Below, piece after piece: positions 15,806-25,447 of a stretch of DNA of 45,526 bases (within the stretch, counting starts at the first letter, position 1; each line of letters begins with the position of its first letter). Position numbers and translations under genes: made by a program. The notes beneath the pieces were generated by a model. That model did not search any database, was not told the DNA's origin, and saw nothing but the letters and a program-made list of their open reading frames with translations. Source of the stretch: Acidovorax sp. CF316 (GTDB lineage Bacteria; Pseudomonadota; Gammaproteobacteria; Burkholderiales; Burkholderiaceae_C); contig NZ_AKJX01000276.1 of the NCBI RefSeq assembly GCF_000276605.1, positions 1 to 45,526 of the forward strand, in the 5' to 3' direction.

Positions 15806-17482
15806 ATGAATGCATCATCGGCAGGCACCGCGACCATGCCTGAGTCCTTCGCGGCTCCTGGTTTTCTGGACAAGGAGCGCATCATTGCGGGGCCTGGCTT
15901 CAACCGGTGGCTGGTGCCGCCGGCTGCCCTGGCGATCCACCTGTGTATCGGCATGGCCTATGGCTTCTCGGTCTTCTGGCTGCCCCTGTCCAAGGCACTG
16001 AGCACGGCGGGCGCGGGCGCGGCCTGCCCCAAGGACATGAGCTTCTTCGCCGAGCTGTTCGCCTCCGGCTGCGACTGGCGTGTGGCCACGCTGGGCTGGA
16101 TGTACACCCTGTTCTTCGTCTTCCTGGGCTGCTCGGCCGCCATCTGGGGCGGCTGGCTGGAGCGTGCCGGCCCGCGCAAGGCCGGCGTGGTCTCGGCCGT
16201 GTGCTGGTGCGGCGGCATGCTGCTGTCGGCGCTGGGCATCCACCTGCACCAGTTCTGGCTCATGATCCTGGGCTCGGGCGTGATCGGGGGCATCGGGCTG
16301 GGGCTCGGTTACATCTCCCCCGTGTCCACGCTGATCAAGTGGTTCCCCGACCGGCGCGGCATGGCCACCGGCATGGCCATCATGGGCTTTGGCGGCGGCG
16401 CGATGATCGGCTCGCCCCTGGCGGTGGACCTGATGAAGAACTTCTCCAGCCCCACCGACGTGGGCGTGATGCAGACCTTCGTGGTCATGGCGCTGGTGTA
16501 CTTCGTGTTCATGATGGCCGGTGCACTGGGCTACCGCGTGCCGCCCACGGGCTGGAAGCCCGCCGGCTGGACGCCGCCACCCCCCTCGGCCAACGCCATG
16601 ATCACCCAGCGCCACGTGCACGTGAAGCGCGTCTGGGGCATCCCCCAGTTCTGGCTCATCTGGGTCGTGCTGTGCATGAACGTGAGCGCCGGCATCGGCG
16701 TGATCGGCATGGCCTCGCCCATGCTGCAGGAAGTCTTCGGCGGCGGCCTGATCGGCGTGTCGCAGAAGTTCGGTGAGCTCGACAAGGCCCAGCTGGCCGC
16801 CATCGCGGCCGTGGCCGGCGGCTTCACGGCGCTGCTGTCGCTGTTCAACATCGGCGGCCGCTTCTTCTGGGCCAGCCTGTCCGACAAGTTCGGCCGCAAG
16901 ATGACCTATGTGATCTTCTTCGTGCTCGGCGGCCTGATGTACGCCAGCATCCCGAGCTCGGCCGGTGCCGGCAGCAAGCTGTTGTTCGTGGGCGCCTTCT
17001 GCGTGATCCTGTCGATGTACGGCGGCGGCTTCGCCACGGTGCCGGCCTACCTGGCCGACCTGTTCGGCACGCAGTTCGTGGGCGCCATCCACGGCCGCCT
17101 GCTGACGGCCTGGGCCACGGCCGGCATCCTGGGCCCGGTAGTCGTGAACTACATGCGCGAATACCAACTGGGCCTGGGCCTGCCGCGCGAACAGGTGTAC
17201 AACCAGACCATGTACATCCTGGTGGGCATGCTGGTCATCGGCCTCATCGCCAACCTCCTGGTACGCCCGCTGGCCGACAAATGGTTCATGAGCGACGAGG
17301 AGCTGGCCCACGAGAAGAAGCTGGCCCACGAAAAGAGCGTGGCGGCCGAAGTCGGCGGCGGCCCCGGCAGCGGCGGCACGACCAGCCCCGCGGTGGTGGC
17401 CTTCGCCTGGCTGGCAGTGGGCCTGCCGCTCATCTGGGGCATCTACAAGACCCTGGTGAGCGCCGCCAAGTTTTTCCAGTAA
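15806..17482 (+). CDS. OFA family oxalate/formate MFS transporter
   Basis: A 558-residue major facilitator protein with about twelve to fourteen transmembrane helices, closest to the oxalate:formate antiporter (OFA/OxlT) family. Landmarks are HLCIGMAYGFSVFWLPL in helix 1, GIGLGLGYISPVSTLIKWFPDRRGMATG and FGTQFVGAIHGRLLTAWATAG. It probably exchanges or imports formate, oxalate or a similar carboxylate to feed the downstream formate dehydrogenase. The C-terminal cytoplasmic stretch has a tandem LAHEK repeat (about 499-509), then a Gly-rich linker and a final hydrophobic helix. AGGAGAG precedes the ATG at 15806. Three dyads lie upstream; two strong hairpins lie downstream. Confidence 0.88.
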   Translation: MNASSAGTATMPESFAAPGFLDKERIIAGPGFNRWLVPPAALAIHLCIGMAYGFSVFWLPLSKALSTAGAGAACPKDMSFFAELFASGCDWRVATLGWMYTLFFVFLGCSAAIWGGWLERAGPRKAGVVSAVCWCGGMLLSALGIHLHQFWLMILGSGVIGGIGLGLGYISPVSTLIKWFPDRRGMATGMAIMGFGGGAMIGSPLAVDLMKNFSSPTDVGVMQTFVVMALVYFVFMMAGALGYRVPPTGWKPAGWTPPPPSANAMITQRHVHVKRVWGIPQFWLIWVVLCMNVSAGIGVIGMASPMLQEVFGGGLIGVSQKFGELDKAQLAAIAAVAGGFTALLSLFNIGGRFFWASLSDKFGRKMTYVIFFVLGGLMYASIPSSAGAGSKLLFVGAFCVILSMYGGGFATVPAYLADLFGTQFVGAIHGRLLTAWATAGILGPVVVNYMREYQLGLGLPREQVYNQTMYILVGMLVIGLIANLLVRPLADKWFMSDEELAHEKKLAHEKSVAAEVGGGPGSGGTTSPAVVAFAWLAVGLPLIWGIYKTLVSAAKFFQ

Positions 17483-17499
17483 GGAAGCGGATGGCACGG

Positions 17500-17529
17500 G
17501 GCCGGGGGCGGCACGAAGCGCCCCGGGCC
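17500..17529 (+). terminator. Stem-loop after the OFA transporter
   Basis: An 11-bp GC stem with one mismatch (17500-17510 with 17519-17529) and an 8-base loop begins 17 bases after the transporter stop. It probably terminates or attenuates transcription before the oxidoreductase operon. Confidence 0.45.
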
Positions 17530-17541
17530 GCCATGACCATG

Positions 17542-17560
17542 CCCCCTGCAGGGCAGGGGG
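17542..17560 (+). terminator. Second stem-loop before the YdeP-type gene
   Basis: A perfect 8-bp stem CCCCCTGC (17542-17549) and GCAGGGGG (17553-17560) with loop AGG. With the preceding hairpin it makes the 136-base gap strongly structured, consistent with a transcription-unit boundary or a transcript-stabilising leader. Confidence 0.4.
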
Positions 17561-17618
17561 CCGGGAACGCCCGGCGCATGGCACAGTCCAAGCAGGGGCG
17601 CCCGTCCAGGAGACCATG

Positions 17619-19951
<2,333 letters not shown>

Positions 19952-19955
<4 letters not shown>

Positions 19956-20251
19956 CCGCCCAGGAGGAAACCCTGGCCTGCGCCATCCTGCGTGCGCTGG
20001 CCGAAGAGTCCCGCGGCCAGGATGGGGCGGCGGCGCCCGGCGTGTCGCTGCCGCGCCTGGGTAAGCGCCTGGGGCAGGGCGTGAGCGTGCTCCTGCGCGA
20101 GCTCACGCTGATGAGCGGTGCCGCCATGGGCGGCCAGCGTGGCCCCGGCTGGGTGCGCGTGGACCAGGTGGGCGAGCGCTGGGTGGCCCACCTGACCGAC
20201 GCCGGCCGCGCCGTGGCGCGGGAGTTGCCGGCCGCGGGGGAGGCCCCATGA
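19952..20251 (+). CDS. Unnamed 99-residue winged-helix-like protein
   Basis: This small protein is not assigned to a family. It overlaps both neighbours by 4 bases (ATGA at 19952 and at 20248), so it is tightly coupled to the YdeP-type oxidoreductase and to fdhD. The layout suggests a small winged helix: an N-terminal helix (LACAILRALAEES), a helical stretch SLPRLGKRLGQGVSVLLREL, then a Gly-rich turn, a two-strand wing (GWVRVDQVGERWVAHL) and the closing LTDAGRAVAREL, a phrase common in winged-helix regulators. It has no cysteine, signal peptide or membrane helix. It could be a maturation factor, a regulator or a protein-protein adaptor. Confidence 0.8.
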
Positions 20252-21147
20252 GCGCGCAGCCGTTCTCCCTGCCCGACGGCGAGGCCGATGCGGCGCTGGA
20301 ACTGCCGGCGCTGGCCCAGCGGCCCGTGCGGGTGTTCGGCGAGGCGGGCGTGCCGCAGGACGGGGCCCTGCGCTCCGATACCCTGGCGGCGGAGATTCCC
20401 GTAGCGCTGGTGTTCAACGGCGTCTCGCACGCGGTGATGATGGCCACGCCCGAGCACCTCGAAGATTTTGCGCTCGGCTTTGCGCTCAGCGAAGGCATCC
20501 TCGACCAGGCGCAGGACTGCCGCGGCAGCACGCTGCAGCTCGCGGATGCCCGTGCGGCGCACCTGCCGCCCGGCGTGCCGGGGGTCGAGGTGCACCTGGA
20601 GATCTCGGCGCGCAGCTTCGAGCGCCTCAAGGACCGGCGCCGCAGCATGGCCGGCCGCACGGGCTGCGGTGTGTGCGGCGTGGAAAGCTTTGCCGCGCTC
20701 GACCTGGCGCCCGAGCGCCTGCCGGTGCGCGACTGGATCGGGCGCGTGGACCTGCCCACGGTGCTGCGCGCCTTTGCCGACTTCAAGGCGCTGCAGCCGC
20801 ACAACGCGCAGTCGGGCTCGCTGCATGCCGCCGGTTGGGCCACGCTGGACGGGCGCCTGGCCCAGGTCTGCGAAGACGTGGGCCGGCACAACGCCCTGGA
20901 CAAGCTCATCGGCTGGCTGTCGCGCAGTGCTCGCCTGGCCGAGCCCGGCTTCGTCGTGCTCAGCAGCCGGGGCAGCCACGAGCTGGTGCGCAAGTGCGCG
21001 CGCGTGGGCCTGTCGGCACTGGCCACGATTTCGGCACCCACCGCCACCGGCGTGCAGGTGGCCGAACTCGCCGGGCTGCGCCTGTGGGGCCTGTGCCGCG
21101 CGCCGCGCGCGGTGCTGTATGCACCTGGGGCGCAGACGGTGACCTGA
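20248..21147 (+). CDS. fdhD: Formate dehydrogenase sulfurtransferase FdhD (copy 1)
   Basis: FdhD moves sulfur from the desulfurase IscS to the molybdenum cofactor of formate dehydrogenases, giving the terminal Mo=S needed for activity. The 299-residue protein has the conserved CxxC loop at Cys140/Cys143 (GRTGCGVCG), plus EDVGRHNALDKL and LSSRGSHELVRK. This is the canonical two-cysteine form. It overlaps the 99-residue protein by 4 bases and probably serves the upstream YdeP-type enzyme, the downstream FdhA, or both. A second, divergent FdhD is encoded at 30984-31868. Confidence 0.93.
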   Translation: MSAQPFSLPDGEADAALELPALAQRPVRVFGEAGVPQDGALRSDTLAAEIPVALVFNGVSHAVMMATPEHLEDFALGFALSEGILDQAQDCRGSTLQLADARAAHLPPGVPGVEVHLEISARSFERLKDRRRSMAGRTGCGVCGVESFAALDLAPERLPVRDWIGRVDLPTVLRAFADFKALQPHNAQSGSLHAAGWATLDGRLAQVCEDVGRHNALDKLIGWLSRSARLAEPGFVVLSSRGSHELVRKCARVGLSALATISAPTATGVQVAELAGLRLWGLCRAPRAVLYAPGAQTVT

Positions 21148-21207
21148 GCGACAGGGGAAAACCCTCGCCGCCGCAGGCAGTACCGGCTTGCGCAGTACAG
21201 TCGGGCC

Positions 21208-21762
21208 ATGTCCCAGCGCCCCACCCTCGAAGTCGCCGTCACCATGCGCCGCGAGCGCCTGGACAACCGCTGGCAGCCCTGGCGCTGGGTGCTCGACGGC
21301 GTGGTGCCCGGCGAAGCCGCCTTCGGCGACGTGCCGCGCCTGCTGCGCGAGGACGCGGACCAGGCCCTGTGGCTGTTCCCGGGCTTTGCGGTCGAGCTGT
21401 TCAAGGACGATGGCGAGGGCTACCACCTGAACCTGTCGGCACCCGCGCCCTGCTGGTTCGTGCTCTGGCGCATGGACGAGGAGGGCAGCGTTGCCGAGCC
21501 GCTGGCGCGCCCCGTGGCCGTGAGCCTGAGCTACCACGATGCCGGCCGCTGGCTCGATGCGCAGGAAACGGTGGAGCAGGTGCCCGCGCCGCCAGAGGTT
21601 CTGGCCTTGCTGCAGGCCTTTGTCGACGAGCACTATGCGCCCGAGCCCAAGCGCCGCCGGCGGCCCGACAGCTTCCAGTCGCTCACCGACCGCTTCGGCA
21701 ATCCGGCATCGGTCTCCACCGACAAGCAGCGCGGTGGCCGGGGCGGCCAGCACCATGGCTGA
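21208..21762 (+). CDS. DUF3305 domain-containing protein
   Basis: A 184-residue soluble protein of the DUF3305 family. It starts LEVAVTMRRERLDNRWQPWRWVLDGV, has Trp-rich strands (WLFPGFAVELFKDDGEGYHLNL, CWFVLWRMDEEG) and ends in a basic tail after residue 150. The family occurs with DUF3306 and formate dehydrogenase genes and probably helps enzyme assembly, but no biochemical role is established. It follows fdhD after 60 bases and overlaps the DUF3306 start by 8 bases, so those two are translationally coupled. No cofactor-binding motif is visible. Confidence 0.85.
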   Translation: MSQRPTLEVAVTMRRERLDNRWQPWRWVLDGVVPGEAAFGDVPRLLREDADQALWLFPGFAVELFKDDGEGYHLNLSAPAPCWFVLWRMDEEGSVAEPLARPVAVSLSYHDAGRWLDAQETVEQVPAPPEVLALLQAFVDEHYAPEPKRRRRPDSFQSLTDRFGNPASVSTDKQRGGRGGQHHG

Positions 21763-22426
21763 CGGCTTTCTCTCGCGCTGGTCGCGCCGCAAGCAGGAGG
21801 TGGCGGCAGGCCGGCCCGTGCAGGAGCCGGAACTCCCGCCCGCGCCCGAGCTGCTGGCATCGCCGGTGGCCACCCCTGCCGCAGAGCAGCCGCCCTTGCC
21901 CGCCGCCGTGGAGCCCGAACCGCCCACCCTGGCCGATGCCCAGGCGCTGACGCCCGAATCCGACTTCAAGCCCTTCATGGGCCGTGGCGTGGCGCCCGAC
22001 GTGCGCAACACGGCCATGAAGAAGCTGTTTGCCGACCCCCACTTCAACGCCATGGACGGCCTGGACATCTACATCGATGACTATTCCAAGCCCGACCCGC
22101 TGCCCGAAGGCATGCTGCGCCAGATGGCCAGCGCCCATTTCATGGGCTTCTTCGACCATGAAAAGGAGGCCGCCGGCACGCCCGCGCCGGCAATGGCCCA
22201 GCAGGATGCTCAGCCTCGGGATGATGCGGAGTCGGCTGTGCCGCCAGACGTGGCACAGTCCGAGGTATGCACCGCCATTCCTAGCTCGCCAGTACTGGCC
22301 GCCACGCCCCCGCAAGGGGACGCAGCGGCCAGGGTAGCCAGCCATACCGAACATGACCACGCTGATCTGCGACTGCAACCAGACGATGCCCCTCGACGCG
22401 AAGGCGTTGGGCGCGGCCCTGCATGA
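21755..22426 (+). CDS. DUF3306 domain-containing protein
   Basis: A 223-residue protein with a DUF3306 core. It starts MADGFLSRWSRRKQEV, has a Pro/Ala/Glu-rich disordered segment (about 20-65), then the conserved LTPESDFKPFMGRGVAPDVRNTAMKKLFADPHFNAMDGLDIYIDDYSKPDPLP region split here into the motifs DFKPFM, VRNTAMKKLF, PHFNAMDGLDIYIDDY. The tail after 135 is low complexity. Its last 74 bases overlap the next gene in another frame, which is long for this region. DUF3306 accompanies DUF3305 in formate dehydrogenase clusters; its function is unknown. Confidence 0.83.
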   Translation: MADGFLSRWSRRKQEVAAGRPVQEPELPPAPELLASPVATPAAEQPPLPAAVEPEPPTLADAQALTPESDFKPFMGRGVAPDVRNTAMKKLFADPHFNAMDGLDIYIDDYSKPDPLPEGMLRQMASAHFMGFFDHEKEAAGTPAPAMAQQDAQPRDDAESAVPPDVAQSEVCTAIPSSPVLAATPPQGDAAARVASHTEHDHADLRLQPDDAPRREGVGRGPA

Positions 22427-24455
22427 GGATCTGACGCTCCACTCCACGCTGTGCCGGCGCGAGGCCGGCGCCTTCCAGGGCGCCATCCGCACCGGCCAGG
22501 AGGTGGTGGTGGCCTGCACCCAGGAGCAGCGCCTGTTCGGCGAACTCGGCGCGCAGACCGAAGGCGCGGTCTCGCCAATCCGCTTCGTGAACATCCGCGA
22601 GACCGGGGGCTGGAGCCGCGATGCCCGCGAGGCGGGCCCCAAGATCGCTGCGCTGCTGGCCGCCGCGCGCCTGCCCGAGCCGCCGCCGGTGGCCACCGTC
22701 ACCTACAAGAGCACGGGCCGCCTGCTGGTCATCGGCCCGCTCGACGCGGCCGAGCAGGCCGCGGCGCTGGTGGCCGACGTGCTCGACGTGACCCTGTTCG
22801 CGCAGGGCCCGGGCCAGGCCGGCGGCGCCCAGGCGCGGCGCTTTCCCGTGCTCGCGGGGCGCCTCACGGGGCTGTCGGGCTGGCTCGGGGCCTTCGACGT
22901 GCAGTGGTCTGCCGACAACCCCATCGACCTGGACCTGTGCACGCGCTGCAATGCCTGCATCGTGGCCTGCCCCGAGAACGCCATCGGCCTGGACTACCAG
23001 GTGGATCGGTCGGCCTGCGATGCCAACCGCGCCTGCGTGCGCGCCTGCCAGGTGGCCGGCGCCATCGACTTCGGCCGCGAGGCCGGCGTGCAGCAGGAGC
23101 GCTTCGACCTGGTGCTGGACCTGCGCTCGGCCACGGCCGAGCCGACCTTCACCCAGCATGCGTCGCCGCAAGGCTATTTCCGCAGCGACGGGCGCGACAT
23201 GGCCGTGCTGCTCAAGCTGCGCGAGCTGGTGGGCGAGTTCGACAAGCCCCGCTTCTTCGCCTACAAGCAAAAGCTCTGCGCCCACAGCCGCAACGAGACC
23301 GTGGGCTGCAATGCCTGCATCGAGGTCTGTTCTGCCGAGGCCATTTCCAGCGACAAGGGCCGCCAGCAGATCAAGGTCAACCCCCACCTGTGCGTGGGCT
23401 GCGGCGCCTGCAGCACGGTGTGCCCCACCGGAGCGCTGTCGTTTGCCTACCCAGGTGCCACGGAGCAGGGCGCGCGCTTCAAGGCCCTGTTGTCCACCTA
23501 CGCGGCCGCAGGCGGCAAGGATGCCGTGCTGCTGCTGCACAGCCAGGAGCGCGGCCAGGCCCTGGTCGATGCGCTGGGCCGCGCCGCCCAGCTGCGGCGC
23601 GCCCAGGGCGTGCCGGCCCAGGTGATCCCGGTGCCGCTGTGGCACACGGCCAGCACCGGCGTGGACCTGTGGCTCAGCGCGCTGGCCTATGGTGCCTCGC
23701 AGGTGGTGGTGCTGGCCACGCACGAGGAGGCACCCCAGTACCTCGCCGGCCTGCAGGAGCAGATGGACGTGGCCCAGGCCATCCTGCACGGGCTGGGCTA
23801 CACCGGCAGCCACCTGCGGCTGCTGCGCGCGGACGACGCGGCAGCGCTCGATGCAGGCCTGCAGTCCCTGCGCCATACGCGCCAGCTGCTGCCGCCCGTG
23901 GCCGCGCGCCATGGTGTGGCCCAGGAAAAGCGCGCCACGCTGGAGATGGCGCTGGACCACTTCACCGCCCATGCGCCGCTGCTGAAAGACGGCCTGCCCG
24001 AGGCCATCGCGCTGCCGGCAGCCGGCGCGCCGCTCGGGGCCATCACGGTCGCCAAGGACCGCTGTACGCTGTGCCTGAGCTGCGTGAGCGCCTGCCCCGC
24101 GGGGGCGCTTCAGGACAACCCGCAGCTGCCGCAGCTGCGCTTTCTCGAAAAGAACTGCGTGCAGTGCGGCCTGTGCGCCACCACCTGCCCCGAGGACGCC
24201 ATCGCCCTGCAGCCGCGCCTGTTGCTCACGCCCGAGCGCACGCAGCTGCGCGTGCTCGCCGAGACCCAGCCCTGGGCCTGTGTGCGCTGCAGCAAACCCT
24301 TCGGCACGCTCAAGGCCATCGAGGCCATGCTGGAGCGGCTCGCGGGCCACGCCATGTTCCAGGGCGAGGCGCTGGAGCGCCTCAAGATGTGCAGCGACTG
24401 CCGCGTGATCGACCTGTATTCTTCCCAAAGCGAAGCGAAAGTGACGGACCTGTGA
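22353..24455 (+). CDS. Multi-cluster 4Fe-4S protein of the formate dehydrogenase cluster
   Basis: A 700-residue ferredoxin-like protein with several cysteine motifs: Cys6/8, CTRCNACIVACP from Cys196, a degenerate CDANRACVRACQ, CNACIEVC from Cys319, CVGCGACSTVCP from Cys347, CTLCLSCVSACP from Cys571, CVQCGLCATTCP from Cys602, and later CVRC and CSDC pairs. At least four [4Fe-4S] clusters are expected. No signal peptide is present, so it acts in the cytoplasm. The family is found beside DUF3305/DUF3306 and TorD-like genes of formate dehydrogenase clusters; electron transfer or cluster donation during maturation is inferred. MTTLICDCNQTMPLD is the usual start. The stop overlaps the TorD-like GTG. 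Confidence 0.87.
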   Translation: MTTLICDCNQTMPLDAKALGAALHEDLTLHSTLCRREAGAFQGAIRTGQEVVVACTQEQRLFGELGAQTEGAVSPIRFVNIRETGGWSRDAREAGPKIAALLAAARLPEPPPVATVTYKSTGRLLVIGPLDAAEQAAALVADVLDVTLFAQGPGQAGGAQARRFPVLAGRLTGLSGWLGAFDVQWSADNPIDLDLCTRCNACIVACPENAIGLDYQVDRSACDANRACVRACQVAGAIDFGREAGVQQERFDLVLDLRSATAEPTFTQHASPQGYFRSDGRDMAVLLKLRELVGEFDKPRFFAYKQKLCAHSRNETVGCNACIEVCSAEAISSDKGRQQIKVNPHLCVGCGACSTVCPTGALSFAYPGATEQGARFKALLSTYAAAGGKDAVLLLHSQERGQALVDALGRAAQLRRAQGVPAQVIPVPLWHTASTGVDLWLSALAYGASQVVVLATHEEAPQYLAGLQEQMDVAQAILHGLGYTGSHLRLLRADDAAALDAGLQSLRHTRQLLPPVAARHGVAQEKRATLEMALDHFTAHAPLLKDGLPEAIALPAAGAPLGAITVAKDRCTLCLSCVSACPAGALQDNPQLPQLRFLEKNCVQCGLCATTCPEDAIALQPRLLLTPERTQLRVLAETQPWACVRCSKPFGTLKAIEAMLERLAGHAMFQGEALERLKMCSDCRVIDLYSSQSEAKVTDL

Positions 24456-25081
24456 GCGCCACCGCCCCCCTGACCATGGCGTCCAGCGCTGCCCTCGACG
24501 AGGAAACCGCGCGCGCCGAACTCTATGGCCTGCTGGCGCAGCTGTACTACAGCGCGCCGCCCCCGGAGCTGCTGGCCCTGCTGCGCGTGGCCGTGACCGA
24601 AGCGCCTGCGCAAGGCGGTGCGCTCGAGGACCCCTGGCAGCAGCTGGTGGGGGCGGCCCGGGCGCAGGGCGATGCGGCCATCGCCGCCGAGTTCGAGCGC
24701 CTGTTCGGCGGCGTGGGCAAGCCCGAGGTCTTCCTGTACGGATCGCACTACCTGAGCGGCTTTCTCAACGAGAAGCCGCTGGCGCGCCTGCGCAGCGACC
24801 TCGGCGCGCTGGGCCTGGCCCGCAGCGAGGCCATGCCCGAGACCGAGGACCATATCGCCTACCTCTGCGAAGCCATGCGCTACCTGATCGCCGGTGACGA
24901 CATGGCGGTGTGCAACCTTGCGACCCAACGGGACTTTTTTGCCGCCCACCTGCAGCCCTGGCTGCCGGCCCTGTGCGACGTGCTCGAGGCCCACCCCGCT
25001 GCACCCTTCTATGGCGCGCTGGCCCGCTTCACACGGGCCTTTGCGGCTGTGGAAACCCAGGGTTTCGACATGCTGGAATGA
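24452..25081 (+). CDS. TorD/DmsD family molybdoenzyme chaperone
   Basis: A cytoplasmic chaperone of about 209 residues that binds the Tat signal of a molybdoenzyme and holds it until the cofactor is inserted. The all-helical pattern includes ARAELYGLLAQLYYSAPP at the N-terminus, EFERLFGGVGKPEVFLYGSHYLSGF, the TorD hallmark EDHIAYLCEAMRYLI and a C-terminal FYGALARFTRAF. Its client is probably FdhA. The start is the GTG at 24452, which overlaps the previous stop as GTGA; an ATG at 24476 would shorten it by 8 residues. A hairpin lies downstream. Confidence 0.88.
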   Translation: MSATAPLTMASSAALDEETARAELYGLLAQLYYSAPPPELLALLRVAVTEAPAQGGALEDPWQQLVGAARAQGDAAIAAEFERLFGGVGKPEVFLYGSHYLSGFLNEKPLARLRSDLGALGLARSEAMPETEDHIAYLCEAMRYLIAGDDMAVCNLATQRDFFAAHLQPWLPALCDVLEAHPAAPFYGALARFTRAFAAVETQGFDMLE

Positions 25082-25120
25082 GCCGCTGCGGGCGCCTGCA
25101 AGGGCGCGCCAAACCCGAGC

Positions 25121-25151
25121 GCAATCCTGTGGGGTGGCCACACCCGATTGC
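25121..25151 (+). promoter_or_regulatory. Stem-loop between the TorD-like and small Tat genes
   Basis: GCAAT (25121-25125) pairs with ATTGC (25147-25151), and GGGTG (25132-25136) pairs with CACCC (25141-25145) around a GCCA loop. The structure lies 40 bases after the chaperone stop and 69 bases before the small Tat-protein start. It may mark an operon boundary, a processing site or an operator. No T-tract follows it. Confidence 0.4.
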
Positions 25152-25220
25152 AGCGGGCCGGACACTCGCATAGACTGTATGAACGACATTGCATAGCCGC
25201 AAGCCCTCCTGGAGACAACG

Positions 25221-25433
25221 ATGCAGGACAGCCAGCCCCAATCTTCCCGCCGCCGCTTCTTTGCGGGGGCCGCCACCGCAGGGGCTGCTGCCGCAGCCGT
25301 CGCGGCCTTGCCGCACATCACCGCGCCCGATGCCACTGCCGTGGCCGAGCCGGTACCGGCCCCACCCGAGCGCGGTGGCGGCTACCGCCTCTCGGCGCAC
25401 GTCCAGCAGTACTACAAGACCACCCAACTCTGA
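25221..25433 (+). CDS. Small twin-arginine protein of the formate dehydrogenase region (FdhX-like)
   Basis: A 70-residue protein that is mostly a Tat signal: SSRRRFFAGAATAGAAAAAVAALP at the N-terminus, given here as the SRRRFF motif followed by an Ala-rich hydrophobic stretch. The short mature part ends GGGYRLSAHVQQYYKTTQL. It matches the known formate-dehydrogenase-region Tat target type, always next to the catalytic subunit gene, with unproven function, perhaps as an assembly partner. CTGGAG precedes the ATG. The FdhA gene begins 14 bases later. A longer overlapping frame on the same strand is not used. Confidence 0.85.
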   Translation: MQDSQPQSSRRRFFAGAATAGAAAAAVAALPHITAPDATAVAEPVPAPPERGGGYRLSAHVQQYYKTTQL

Positions 25434-25447
25434 CCGCGGGGCGCACC

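Noticed and set aside
17300..17345. Tandem repeat in the OFA gene (LAHEK twice) as a mobile or variable-number repeat
   Set aside because: Only two imperfect 15-base units within coding sequence; a simple charged-helix duplication.
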